Of a DNA stretch of 42,984 nucleotides, positions 12,948 through 24,746 are shown one piece after another (position 1 is the first letter of the stretch; every line of letters begins with the position of its first letter). Position numbers and translations under genes: made by a program. The notes under the pieces are model-generated. The model was not told the DNA's origin and did no database searches. It saw nothing but the letters and a program-made list of their open reading frames with translations. The stretch comes from Apostichopus californicus (taxonomy: Eukaryota; Echinodermata; Holothuroidea; Aspidochirotida; Stichopodidae), in NCBI GenBank assembly GCA_020650975.1, contig JAIPMN010000554.1:1-42984 (forward strand). Direction: 5' to 3'.

Positions 12948-14500
12948 TAGTGTTGTGTTGATATCACCAATATCGGTTTTGGCCAATATCCGATATTCCA
13001 ATCCCGATATCGGCCGATACTGATATGTTTTTGAACAGAAAGAATGAAGGTCAAATCGCCTTTTAGGTCATGCTTTAATACATAAACTATCAAAATTATA
13101 AATCAGCTATCGTAAGTTATTATCGTTTGCACAACTCGCATACAGTAACTACTTGTATAAATCTCATTTGAGGAATCCCGTTAGTTAATCAGTATAAAAA
13201 TATGTGCGTATTCTATAATACTAGTCCTGACTTATTTTTAAATGAACGATCATATTCCCCACCAAGTTGATATGCATGAAACTGTGTGCTAGCTCATATA
13301 TTGAAAAACACAAGCCTATCCTTCCTGTTACTTCTGTTGTATGATTCATTACTCTGTTTGACCAACTACGTTCAACACTTAGGCTGCAAGTCTTATACAA
13401 ACTGGTCAAATACAGCTGCACGAATGTCTTATCCAAAATGTTAAAAGATGACATGGTGTGATGAATGAAACTGATTTCATGTAGAAAAGAACTAAGAAAA
13501 GAACTTGAACTACCCCTTATGTATAACAGAACCAAAACAAAAACATTTTCTTAATTCTTTTAATTGACGTAAAAAATGATTTCCTACCATTAGCTGGTTA
13601 TACTAGCAACTTAGCCTATTCAAAGGTAGCAAGCTCTTGGTGTTTGAAATATTTCGTAAACCAACAGGCAAGAATGTGATACGCAAACTTAATTCTCAAA
13701 ATACAATCTTTTCATCAGTCATCGATGTTTTAACACACTGCATTCATGATACTCTTTTACAAAGACACAATTTTTGGAATGATTTAGTGGGGTTTTTCCA
13801 CGTGTTATAACTTTTATTCTCAGAGGAGCCTCAGAAGTACTGTGCAAGTTAGTGTGAGGCTACTCCTGTAGTTGTATATAGTTTATTTATATATAGTTTT
13901 ATAAAATGTTTTCAGCGTCACATAAGTTACTTCTTACATTGTGTTTGACTGCTGTGCATTGTACGTAGGTCTGAATATGCCATGTTTACAACTTTGATTG
14001 TGCAAAAAATTTATTGGATTCTTGCCAAGAATATTTGCAAGGGCAAAACAGTGTCATCGGATGTGTTAAGTTTTAATTATGTTGTGTTCAATTGTTTAAT
14101 ACAGCGGCCAGGCTGGTGAACTTTTACTTAAACGCGCGACAAAGACTGCTAATGTTCGTACCGTGAAGTGGCCTGACTGACTGGTATGTTTACATATAAT
14201 TATACCGTTAGATCGGAAAATATTTTTTCAGAACTTGCGTCTTGTTTCTTTGACCAGCTGATCGGCATATTGACCACTTGCTATTAATCGAAGTGGAAAA
14301 TGAGGCTACAGATTTTTTGTTTTTAGAGCAGATCAATAAATCATCGGAAGTAACAAGACGTGACTTTGTTGTGAAAAAAAATGTTCGTATCTATTTGCCG
14401 TTATCGGCAATGTGGCTAAATTTTACTGATACGGATATTCCGCCGATATTGCAAATATCGGTCGATACAGATATCGCAAATAATTATCGGCTCAACATTA
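12948..14500. mobile_element. Candidate non-autonomous DNA transposon with GATATCGG-rich termini
   Basis: The left end TAGTGTTGTGTTGATA and the reverse-complemented right end TAATGTTGAGCCGATA match at 12 of 16 positions. Both subterminal regions are packed with the same short palindromic words (GATATCGG, CCGATATT, CAATATCGG, TCGGCCGATAC). No clear target-site duplication was found because the flanks are A-rich. No transposase was recognised in the 1.5-kb interior. Confidence 0.45.
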
Positions 14501-16510
14501 AAAACAATGAACACGTTCATATAACTTTAACACAAAAATAAATTGATCAATCAAATTCAGGAATAATAACAAATGAGTCAAACTTTGACAGAAGTTTGTC
14601 TTTGAACATTTTTTTAAGTTAATTTCTAAGTAGCGAAGGTAAACAATGTACTCGGTAAATCTTTGACGTAGTGTACCTATTGAAACTGTGGTATCCGATA
14701 AGTAGCATTTTGTCCTTTCTGCCGGTTTGTTTATTGTGTCCATAGAGGATAGAAACCAACATCTTTGACATCACGGACTGAATGCTAGAAAATTATGACG
14801 TCATCCGAAGTTCATGACAACCATACTTTGCTCAAGATTTCTGACGTCTACACGATTCTTCATTCTCGTCAATTTTTTGCGCGCCCTCACTCTCTCTCTA
14901 AATCCTCCTTAGCAACAAAAACAAGATGTTGTTGCCCATATCAATCCCATTAACAAACCATGCGACATCTGTTTATGTCTAGAAGGGTTAGTTTGAAAGA
15001 CACATATATAGACTATTGTACATACCTCCAATACTTCCTTTACTTCGGTGGGCAGATTAAAGTCATTTAAGGTTTTGAATAAAATGAAAGGGTAATTTTA
15101 AGTACCCTGGAATATAATCGATCGATCTTCTGTAGAAGAGATTTATTGTTTACTTTTCAATTTCCGGTACAGAGAAAAGTTATGTACGAATATGCGAGAA
15201 TGTGATCATGTTTCCGCAATGTCGATTTTATGGGGAAAAAAAGTTCATGTCGACCACAAAACACTAATGGAAGACAATCAGCGGTATTTGCCGTTTCTCA
15301 ATCGACAAAAATAAATAAAAAACCTTCAGCGCGAGATATGTATTGCTTATTGTTATTTTTAGGACATTTGTCCTTCGTTGCAAAACAACAATTAAATTTT
15401 TGAAATTTTAATTACAAATTGAGAAACTCATTATGCTTACATTTACGTTTCAAACAAGTATAATATCTAAGACAAAGAAGGATATACCAATGTTTAATAG
15501 GGTTTCATGAAATTATCAACTTATAGGATATTTTCGAATTTAGCATTCCATGAGACCTCTCCTGTATGAGGAAGTACTGATAGCTGATACAAGCACACAG
15601 CATTTAAACCACGTCCTTCTACTTTCCATGATAAAACCCAACAGCGAAATTCTTGTCTCTTTAATTCATGAAAACAACCCATATCGGGGCGTTGCTAATG
15701 ACGCACTGTATCAACGAAACCGAAACGATGGTATCTCATTTATGGGATAAGATGTATCCGATCTTAAGAGCCACCCCTCCCCCCCCCCCAAATAAAAGGG
15801 TAAAATAAAGAAAAAAAGGGTCCTTTTGCATGTTTCACTATAATTAAGTAGTGCAAACAACATTCGTCATCGACATAACCGGAAGTAATGTACGTCCATT
15901 TGTCATTCTTATATTCCACTTCAAATATCATGCAATGGTTGGCCTATTTTAAACAACATTAAAACACTTGAAATCTTAACAAGACTGCTCCACTCATTGA
16001 ATATATCAGCAAAATTGCGTAATTCTTATTCAAGAGTGCATGATGCAGGTCGCGCATTCAAATGCTCTCGGTTAAAGATCTCTGCTGATCGCTTGCGATT
16101 TCATCAAAAGAAAGCACCCTACTTGCTTCTGAAATTTTGAAGAAGCCTCTTACCACTTTATTTCATTTCTGAAAGAGGCAAACTTCATATCACTTGTCAA
16201 GGATCAATTCCAAAGAAAAAGAAAAATCGACAGGAAAGTTGCCACAATGGACGGTGTGTCAGCTTCAGGTTTGTACTTTCATTTTACTGCCACCTATATT
16301 TGCCACATTTTACGGGAATTCTTCAATACTTTACAAGTGAGTCTCTTACGAGACGCGGATCGGGGAGGGGGGGGGGGCTTTGGGGGAAGGGGGGGGGTTT
16401 ATAACACATCATTCTTTGAGACTTTTTCAAACCTTCACATAATTTAAAAGTAGTAAATATCGCAACCTTGGTTTTAGCCCTAAGTATAAGTACGTAATGT
16501 AAAGCCTATA

Positions 16511-16655
16511 CCTTAGAATGCACCATTCTAAGTCCAAAATTTGTTTTTCTGCATAGGAAACGGACTAATTTACATGCGAGTCAGCTTTAACGACCTCATG
16601 GGGCAGACCCTTCCTCTTTAAAATCCCGGATCCGTCCCTGCTTATACTGAATTCT
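16511..16655. repeat. Dispersed repeat, copy B (possible transposon spanning about 16349-16640)
   Basis: This is homologous to 6201-6355. Its terminal GGATCCGTCCCTG, reverse-complemented, resembles the start of a G-rich block at about 16349 (CGAGACGCGGATCGGGGA). The whole 16349-16640 stretch may therefore be one terminal-inverted-repeat element. No clean target duplication was seen. Confidence 0.5.
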
Positions 16656-19087
16656 ACCTGACTATGTATTCTTATACAACAGGGGATTACCGCAGGCCTA
16701 TCCAATATATTCAAAATTATATATTATAATTATATATTAGAATAAGAGACAATGTCCTCAAATGTTAATTAGAGCAAAGTATAACTCTATAGAAGGTTGC
16801 TACTATTTTTATAACCATATGTGAAATATAATTTATCTTTGTTTCAGCTTTATAGTGGCGGTGTATTAGAAGCCTCAGACTATAGGATTAAAACTGCACA
16901 TTTAAAGTTAAAAACGTGATCAAGAAGAAAATATGATGAAAATAAAGGAAATCGTTAATGAATATCCTGCGGGTTATTAGCCATTTAATTATCGATTTGA
17001 TTGATGATTTATGATTGAACATCCGGTCTAAGTCTAAAAAAGAGACGGAAACAAACTTGTGTGGGGCTAATGTTAATATAAACTTATTTAATTTAACATA
17101 TGTAATGTGATTATCAAACCAGAATAGGGTTTTACCACGATAATCAAACTTGTTTTGAGTCCGTATATGGTATTCTATCATAGTTACCTCTACTAGTAGA
17201 TTTGTATTCCTAGAATTAGATGTTTCTGAAGTTATGCAAACTTACGCGTTCGAACTCGCAATATCGCAGTAGAACCTTGAAGTTTGTTGTACTCGTATTC
17301 ATACCAATAGGCATTCTATTGAGATTGTACTCAAGTAGTTGTACTCGAAATGATGCAAAGTTTGCTACTATACTTGTCAAATGAATAATGTATTCAGTGC
17401 AAAACGATCAGTCCAGGTGTATCTTACTAATATTGAAATTGTCTGTTTAGAGACTAATTGAATTGAAAGGATTAAATGTGGTTTTGCAACAAGAAATGAT
17501 ACTATTAACAGAGTTTCCCCTTCTTTATAACTTCTTTATAAAAAAATAGAACAGTATAGTATAACAGCGAACAGATCTGGATACAACCTATCTGCTTTAA
17601 GGAATGAGAAGTTTAGAGATCAACAAACTAAAAATGGTTGCACATCGTGAACCATTTACCTATCAAATTACAATCACGTTAAGTTTCATTGAATTTAACG
17701 CAGGACTTTGGGCTGCATAGTCATGCTACAATGAACAAGGCATCCGCACTTTAATATGTGCGTTGATCCTTATATACGAAATATTTGAAGAACAGAGATA
17801 ATACCTTCCTATAGGCGTATGCAAACTAACAGAGCTTACTCAATGAAAGCCGGCTTAGATATATAACCCTACTAATATACACTACAGCCTCCTACTTTCT
17901 CATCACGACACAAGAATTCTCTGCACGCAGGAAGACCCCCAGGGCATGCATAAATAGATGCAGATTTTACAGCGGTAACATTTCTACCCTTTATAGAATA
18001 TTTGGGGCCAATATAACTATATTGTAAATTTCTTTCGTTGCTAACTGCAGCAATACCATCAGAATCTACCTCTAAAAGCATCCCTTCCGTGTTAGATTAC
18101 TTTTGAATGATTTTTGATTAACAATTCACTGACTGATTTACATTCGCGACATTATTCAAATTGCTTTCGAGCTTGGAGGAAACTGTATTTATTATAGACA
18201 TAAATGTATTTTCTTCTTCGTCGGTTGCTGCCTACTCGTTTGTATACATGTATACGATACTTGTGTGTAATGAATTAGAAGCATTGGCCATGGGACAGAC
18301 TGACGGTTTTATCTTTATTCATTATTTATCCCATGTTTACTATAAGTTGATAAATATATTGGGTTATTTATATTAATCATTGTGTTGGAGGAAGGACACC
18401 TCTTTAGGCATTATACCATCGTTCAAACACCGGGGCATGATTTGGTATTAAGAAACAATGTCATTAGCTTAAGATGTATCGTTTAATGGTAGGCTGTAAA
18501 TAAATATAAATTATTTGCTTAAAATAAAAATGTCCGACATTGCATTAAATCTTTCCCTCAACCACAACTGCGTGACGCATTTATGACGTTGGACAATATA
18601 TTCAACCTAAATGTAACCGCAAGTAAATTTATTTTGGCATGGAGAGCTGAGAGTTCCCTTACATATCTCATAGAACGGTTAGATAACTGTTTACCATTTT
18701 CAACAACTGCATTGAATACTTCTGTTTGTTCATTCAACAGAGCAACCAAAGACCTTTGGAGTGACTTCTTGTACGAGGTCTTTTCGCAATGAATATCAAA
18801 CCCGATGTATCGTTCGTTCCTGTTTAACAAGATGGTAATTCAGAAAGACACCTTGCAATGTTTCAAGAGTTCAAGAAGCTCTTCAGCTGTTATGTATGGT
18901 ACTTGCAGTTATAGTGCCAATGTTTAAAATGTTTACTAGTTCAACTACAGTACATTTTGTTAACGTTGGCTTTTAGATGGTTTGTCAAGTTATATTTTTC
19001 ATTGAAATATGTAGCCTATTATGTATGGAATACTATGAAATGGTACTGATGCTCACAAAGTAATCACATGGACCTACACTTTCCAAA

Positions 19088-19451
19088 TAGTGGGGTAGGG
19101 TATTCCCGCCCCACCCCCCCCCCCTCCCCCGGACTGAAATTGGTGGGGTTTGAACAATTGCGGACGGGCTGCATGCGGAATGTGACTTTGGGCCGTTGAA
19201 TCCGACTCTCATGTCGAGGGTGTACCGCGTGTGGACCTCTCAAGACCAAAATCAAATTAAGACGTCAAGTGTTGCTTATCAATGCAATATTTATTTCTAA
19301 ATTATAATTTTCGATAAAACTATCAATCAGTCTTATAGTTAGGTCTAAACGCAAAACAACTACTTTTAATTAAAAAAAGAAGAATCATTTTCCCTCGACT
19401 GAAGATGGAGGTGGGGGAACGGCCACATGCATCCTCCCTACCCACACCACT
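19088..19451. mobile_element. Possible degraded terminal-inverted-repeat element
   Basis: The left AGTGGGGTAGGGTATTCCCG and the reverse-complemented right CAGTGGTGTGGGTAGGGAGG are similar, each followed by a C/G-rich block. No target duplication could be matched, so the boundaries are approximate. Confidence 0.3.
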
Positions 19452-22291
19452 GAGTCGTCTACGGATTTCTCATGCGAAAATGAAAGACACATCTCAACAG
19501 AATTATCTCAAATTTATGGTCAAGCGAGTTCGAACTGGGTAAGTAAATCGATCCCACCAACTTGAATCCAGAGAGGATGCCAAATGGAGTCGGTTTTCTA
19601 CGGGGGACACTGGTGCTTAGTTTAAAGAAGAGATTCTGCGAAATCAGTGGTTGGGAGGAAAAGAAGGAAACGAGGATGTTTTGCTCTGACTTTTGTTCAG
19701 TATCTTTTTTATTTCTGTAGAGGGAAGGGGAGGGGGGGGCGGCGACTTGGGGAGGGAGCTAGCAATTTAATTATGTCTGTAAGCCTTATTAATTTCCATT
19801 TTCCTGTACTTTTACTACTAACAACATAAATATCAATGTGGTAGTTATGAAATCCAGGTGCAGAATCATATCACAATTGTTACACTTTACAACAACAAAA
19901 AGTTATGGATGTGATATCCAGAACTTTGGCATTAACAAAGAATTACTTAGTTGATCAGATGGTATTTAAGAAATACATGAAACTATCGTTTGCTGCAGAG
20001 TTGCTTGTATGTTGTTTATATCGAAGTAAGATCCAAATGGTTGAACATCGAAAGCTAAGAGGCCGAACTTAAAGTGCATTTATATTACATGAGCATGTCA
20101 AGTTGTTGATGCATAGTATATGATGTCTACTATAGGTTCAGATCTCCATATACGCAAATAGTGTGACGGCGTGTTACACAGATGAGAAAAACATGTACAA
20201 TAATGAATTGTTAATTAAAGAAAAGAATATCTGTTATGGACGCTGCGTCGGCAAATTGTTTGACAATCTACCACTGCAACCAAGATAATTGCCATCAGCA
20301 GTCGATTATTGGAATAAATTGTCGCCATTTCAGAGGTCAATGACTTACTGTTACTGGAAGTTTGAGGCTGCTGTCAGCTTTTCAATTGTCTTGAGCGAAT
20401 CCTCGCAAAATCTTTAAGTTAACCTGAACCTCTTCATGTATGCAAAGGATTAACATGTGTTTTATCCATTTAAAAACGTCATTTGTGTTTATTTATGACA
20501 AACAATAGTTACGCACAGACTATGCGTTTCGACAGCCTTCTATTCTGACGGAAATATATAACACTAAAACATTTGTTAAACATTCAAATCAGGACGAAAG
20601 GTCATTTCTTGAAACTATTAGAAAGTTTACTTTTCTGATCAATGTTTATACTGACTATTTCAGTCATTCTGATACGTCAGTTGGTCTTCTCCAAGACATG
20701 GAAATTCAGTCTTATGCCTGCACCCTGTCAGTTCACTGATCACACTGCATGCAACAACTGTTCAAATACGAAAATGTTTTCTATTGAAATGAAGACAACC
20801 ACAATGAAATCCGAGAATTATACAAAATTTTGAAAGTGAAGTTGATGTATAGATGTCTTCAAAACGAGATTTATGTGTGTGTTTGTCACAGTCCTCTGGT
20901 TTTTGATAATGAGGTAAATTATTAATATTAAAAGAAATGAATGAATTCATTAAATAAATAATAATTCTGAAATAATATTATGTGCTATTGCAACAATTTG
21001 GATGTCTCGACAACCACTTATATATGCACTTAAATAACACTGCCTAGAGTGTTCCTTGGAGTAATACCGCGTTAAGAGATAGAACTTTGAGTTACAATTT
21101 GTTTTTGTTTTTACTTTTCTTGAGGTGATTGTGCTTGAACAGAGACTATGATTGCCGGGTGCAGTGACGTCAACCTTAATTCGAGAAACATACGATTTGA
21201 TTGCACAACTGATGTTGTAACTTAAACCTGTTGTTTTCATGGGACACTCTTCCTCAAGCAACGGTCGATTGCTTGGCTATGTATCTTTTATTCAAACATA
21301 AGAACGTTGTTATTGAGAACATTGTCATGTAGGAGCGTGGTCAATTATCTGGTAACCTTGTCAACATGTTGCCTAGCAACTTTGTCGGAATTAAAAGCAT
21401 AGAGAAGTTGATGATGTTATCATTAATTCAATGTATTTTATTTCAAATCTGTGACAAACAATTTTTAATTGTCCAAGTTTTTATGGATGGTGTGTGTCGC
21501 GGTCTACGTTCGTCTGGAAGCAAATGTAAGAGAAACATAGTGCGTTCATTAATTTGCTATAAAAAAATTGTGCGGGAATTATCGTTAAAATATTATGGAG
21601 ATAATTTGAAAGTTGTAAACTGTAATTGTGATCGGATATCAAACGTAAATTATTCTAGTGATTTGCGAAGCCAAAATGAATATTTCCAATCGTCTACCCC
21701 TTCAAAATAACGGTTTAAGCTTTAGGCCGCAATAATCCACCGGGAAATGAAAAAAATATATCTCAATACAATGAGTTCAAATATCAAAACTTATTATCCT
21801 ATATGTTTTTATAGGCTGATCGTATTGAAATATTACTAATACATCAAAACTTGACTTTGGGTGCATCTGTATAAGTCTTTCTGTTTTAACACGTTCGTTA
21901 GCGTATATAACTTCAAAACAACTTCTAACACTATTATTGTCATAGACGTTCGAGATATTCACGTACTAGCTCACACATACTTTACATATTGTTACATTTG
22001 TATGGGGGGAATCATCTAGCTCATAATACGAAGGACGAGAATATCTATATAGATACGCCGACACGGTGCATTACGCTGGCTAATCAAGAAAGATCTTCGA
22101 TTTGCTTTTTTTGGTGGCATTTAAATCACCTCATCATATTTTAACGACCTTCCATATCCCTACTTTCTCTTGATGAAGGTTCCAGTTTTTCCAGAATATT
22201 AAATAAAATGTATATAAGAATTTGCAGGTGCCCTTGGGGATATTTCTCCCCACAGTTCAAGCTATTCCGTCATGCAGAACAATATATCCGT

Positions 22292-22305
22292 CTATATATA
22301 TATAT
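22292..22305. repeat. Short AT dinucleotide run
   Basis: A (TA)n run of about seven units in the 17-kb intron. Confidence 0.7.
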
Positions 22306-23641
22306 TGAAGGTAAACACGTTATCACTTTTTTGAGAACTCTTCTTAGCAAAATCAAATAAATTACGGTCGATTTCGCCTTTAGCTGAGTTAAAGAGAAAC
22401 CTTTGCCAATCAGGTGTGATGGCATGTTTATGCAAATTTACTTTACTGTGTAATTAAATTCAATTGAGACAAGGTTAATTCGAATCTCTCTCCCAGATGA
22501 ACGCTATCAATCAATGTTATATTTATGAAAACCTTTAATATCCCATCGTAATTTAAAAAAAAAATAGTTCTGAAATTTCATGGAAATTCCCTTTGGGGTG
22601 ATATAGCTTTAAAGTCAATTGCCGCATTTTTACCTGAAGTGTATAGTTTTCTATACATTCTGTAATAACTTGGCCAAACAAGTATTGATCTCAGAAACTA
22701 TATGCTATGAAGCGTTTATTGTTCTGACAATGAAGAGGTATAGTCACATCTTATACAGTGGAACAGATAATTTGTATTTATTTAAAGAACCTAAAATTTC
22801 ATCTCAGTTTCTCAACTATTTTTATTCGAATTTAGAGAATTATTCATGATTTCAATAAGCGTGTAAAATACCTTGATAGTACCTCTAGAGTGTGACATGT
22901 ATTTTAATGGATGTTTGATTGAATTACTAATTAGATAGTTAAATTACATTGTTTTATTTTGGAATGGCTTTATGTATCATATTTCAAAGCTCGTGTATTC
23001 TTATACGATGTGTATAGCCTGTTGTAGTCGTCTGAAACCTTCGGTATAAATGATTATTTTAAACGTGCAGAATCAAAACTTTAATTTACATGGAGTTTAA
23101 GACATTACTTTGAAACTTAAAAATGACTTATTTATTACAGAATTATGATAATTTCACATATAATCGACCACGTATTTAGAAAACAAAGCAATGGTATGCT
23201 CTGGTTATTAAACAGGGGGATAATACTCACCGAACATGAGATTTTCACAATTGTCACGTGTAAGCAGGAGTGTCGAGAGCCGGTTCGGGCCACGGGATTT
23301 CCTATGGTATCGCCGCTATGCGCACTGTTCATATATCCCATATTTTTCCAGGTTCACCAATACTACCCCCCCCCCCCCTCCCGTCAAGCCTGCTTATGCT
23401 GGATTCAAACGGTTTTGAAGAACATAATTATAGCACCCACACGGTATAAGGTTTTAGTTTGTACTCTAAAGGAATGATCAGCTATTTATATTATAATTAC
23501 CAAGCTAAATTTAAACTACGTATGTTTTTAACAACTAGATTGTTTACAACCTATTACCTACCTCGCAGAAACGTTCTGCCCACTATCCCGAAATAATTAG
23601 ATTATCATGAGTCACATTTCAATTCCTTAAGGTACGGTAAG

Positions 23642-23675
23642 CGTGAAGTATTTGTACTTAGAAGCTTACTTCACG
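23642..23675. repeat. 9-bp perfect hairpin
   Basis: CGTGAAGTA and TACTTCACG are separated by 16 bases. No terminator-like or RNA-gene context was seen. Confidence 0.5.
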
Positions 23676-24041
23676 TGTACATAACGTCTATTTAATATTT
23701 TAAAAAGCAAGGTTGAGTTAATAACTATATACCTTTAAATAGACTTAAATGTGTGAGGTGAACATGGGCGGGAATGGAGGTGTAGAGGGGGGGGGGAGTG
23801 GGGGGGGGGACGTGAAGCCCACACTCCCGGATCATGGCGGAGCCTGCATGCAATTCAAAAATGTAGATAGCCACTTCATGCTTGAAAACTGACTAATGCC
23901 TTACTGCTTTGGATGACGTTTAGCAAAATGCTGCGAACAAGCTTCTATTCCCTCCCCGACAGTCTTTGTTGTTTCACGATTGAACAGAACTGACACTTTT
24001 TAAATGAATAAAACAGATGTTTGAGAATGAACAGTTGTATA

Positions 24042-24194
24042 TGATCAGTTAACTGCACTTTGCACATTGATTTCGTTGGAAAATTGAAATCTCCCAAATT
24101 TATATGGAAGAGGGTTTGATGTTTTGTTTTGCTGAAACATGTGATCGAGTACTAACAGTTGCAGCTGCTTAAAACATCACATGTTAACTGATCA
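24042..24194. repeat. Perfect 12-bp inverted repeat with a nested 10-bp inverted repeat
   Basis: TGATCAGTTAAC (24042-24053) pairs with GTTAACTGATCA (24183-24194). Inside, AACATGTGAT (24136-24145) pairs with ATCACATGTT (24176-24185), overlapping the outer right arm by three bases. The two pairings therefore compete. Confidence 0.6.
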
Positions 24195-24645
24195 ATGCCC
24201 AAATAACATGAAGACTATCTCTTCTTTCAAGGAAATGAGCCGACAGGGATGTAACACACTCCAAACGAGTACGCTTTACCGTCGATTAGCGCATGTATTG
24301 ATCCCATGTACCGGATAGAACAGACATACAATGCGCTTGGAGTCATCGCATGATAACTACGACTTTACTAGAGGGACACTGGAGGAATTCCAATTACAGC
24401 ACAACTTGCAGTACTTCAGAGGCTCACTAATGTCATTTTTAGACAAAAAATGTTACGAAGATATCGACGAAATATCTCTAAACCGCCGTAGGCGATTAAT
24501 TGAGAAGATGAATTGGTTTACTCTACACGCGCATTGTTGGTAAACTTGATTGCAATTCTGAGATTGAGATATAGTTGCGTACTTTGACTATATTATGGAG
24601 TGAGTCTATAGATGGCGGGAAAATAGCCTTCGAAAGATGACAAGA

Positions 24646-24746
24646 TCAAAGAGTTTTCACACACGTGTTAGCCTGACATAAGTGACTATATGATGGACAA
24701 AGGGTTTCACACACGTGTATAAGCCTCACATAAGGTGACTTGTTTA
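24646..24746. repeat. Tandem duplication, two ~50-bp units
   Basis: The two units share TTTCACACACGTGT, then AGCCT(G/C)ACATAA and GTGACT, with small indels between them. This is a local duplication in the 17-kb intron. Confidence 0.8.

Noticed and set aside
19510-19535. GTTCGAAC, resembling a tRNA B box
   Set aside because: No A box, acceptor stem or anticodon arm at suitable spacing.
21366-21710. 114-codon plus-strand ORF
   Set aside because: Composition follows the AT-rich background. No domain, splice context or start context supports a gene.
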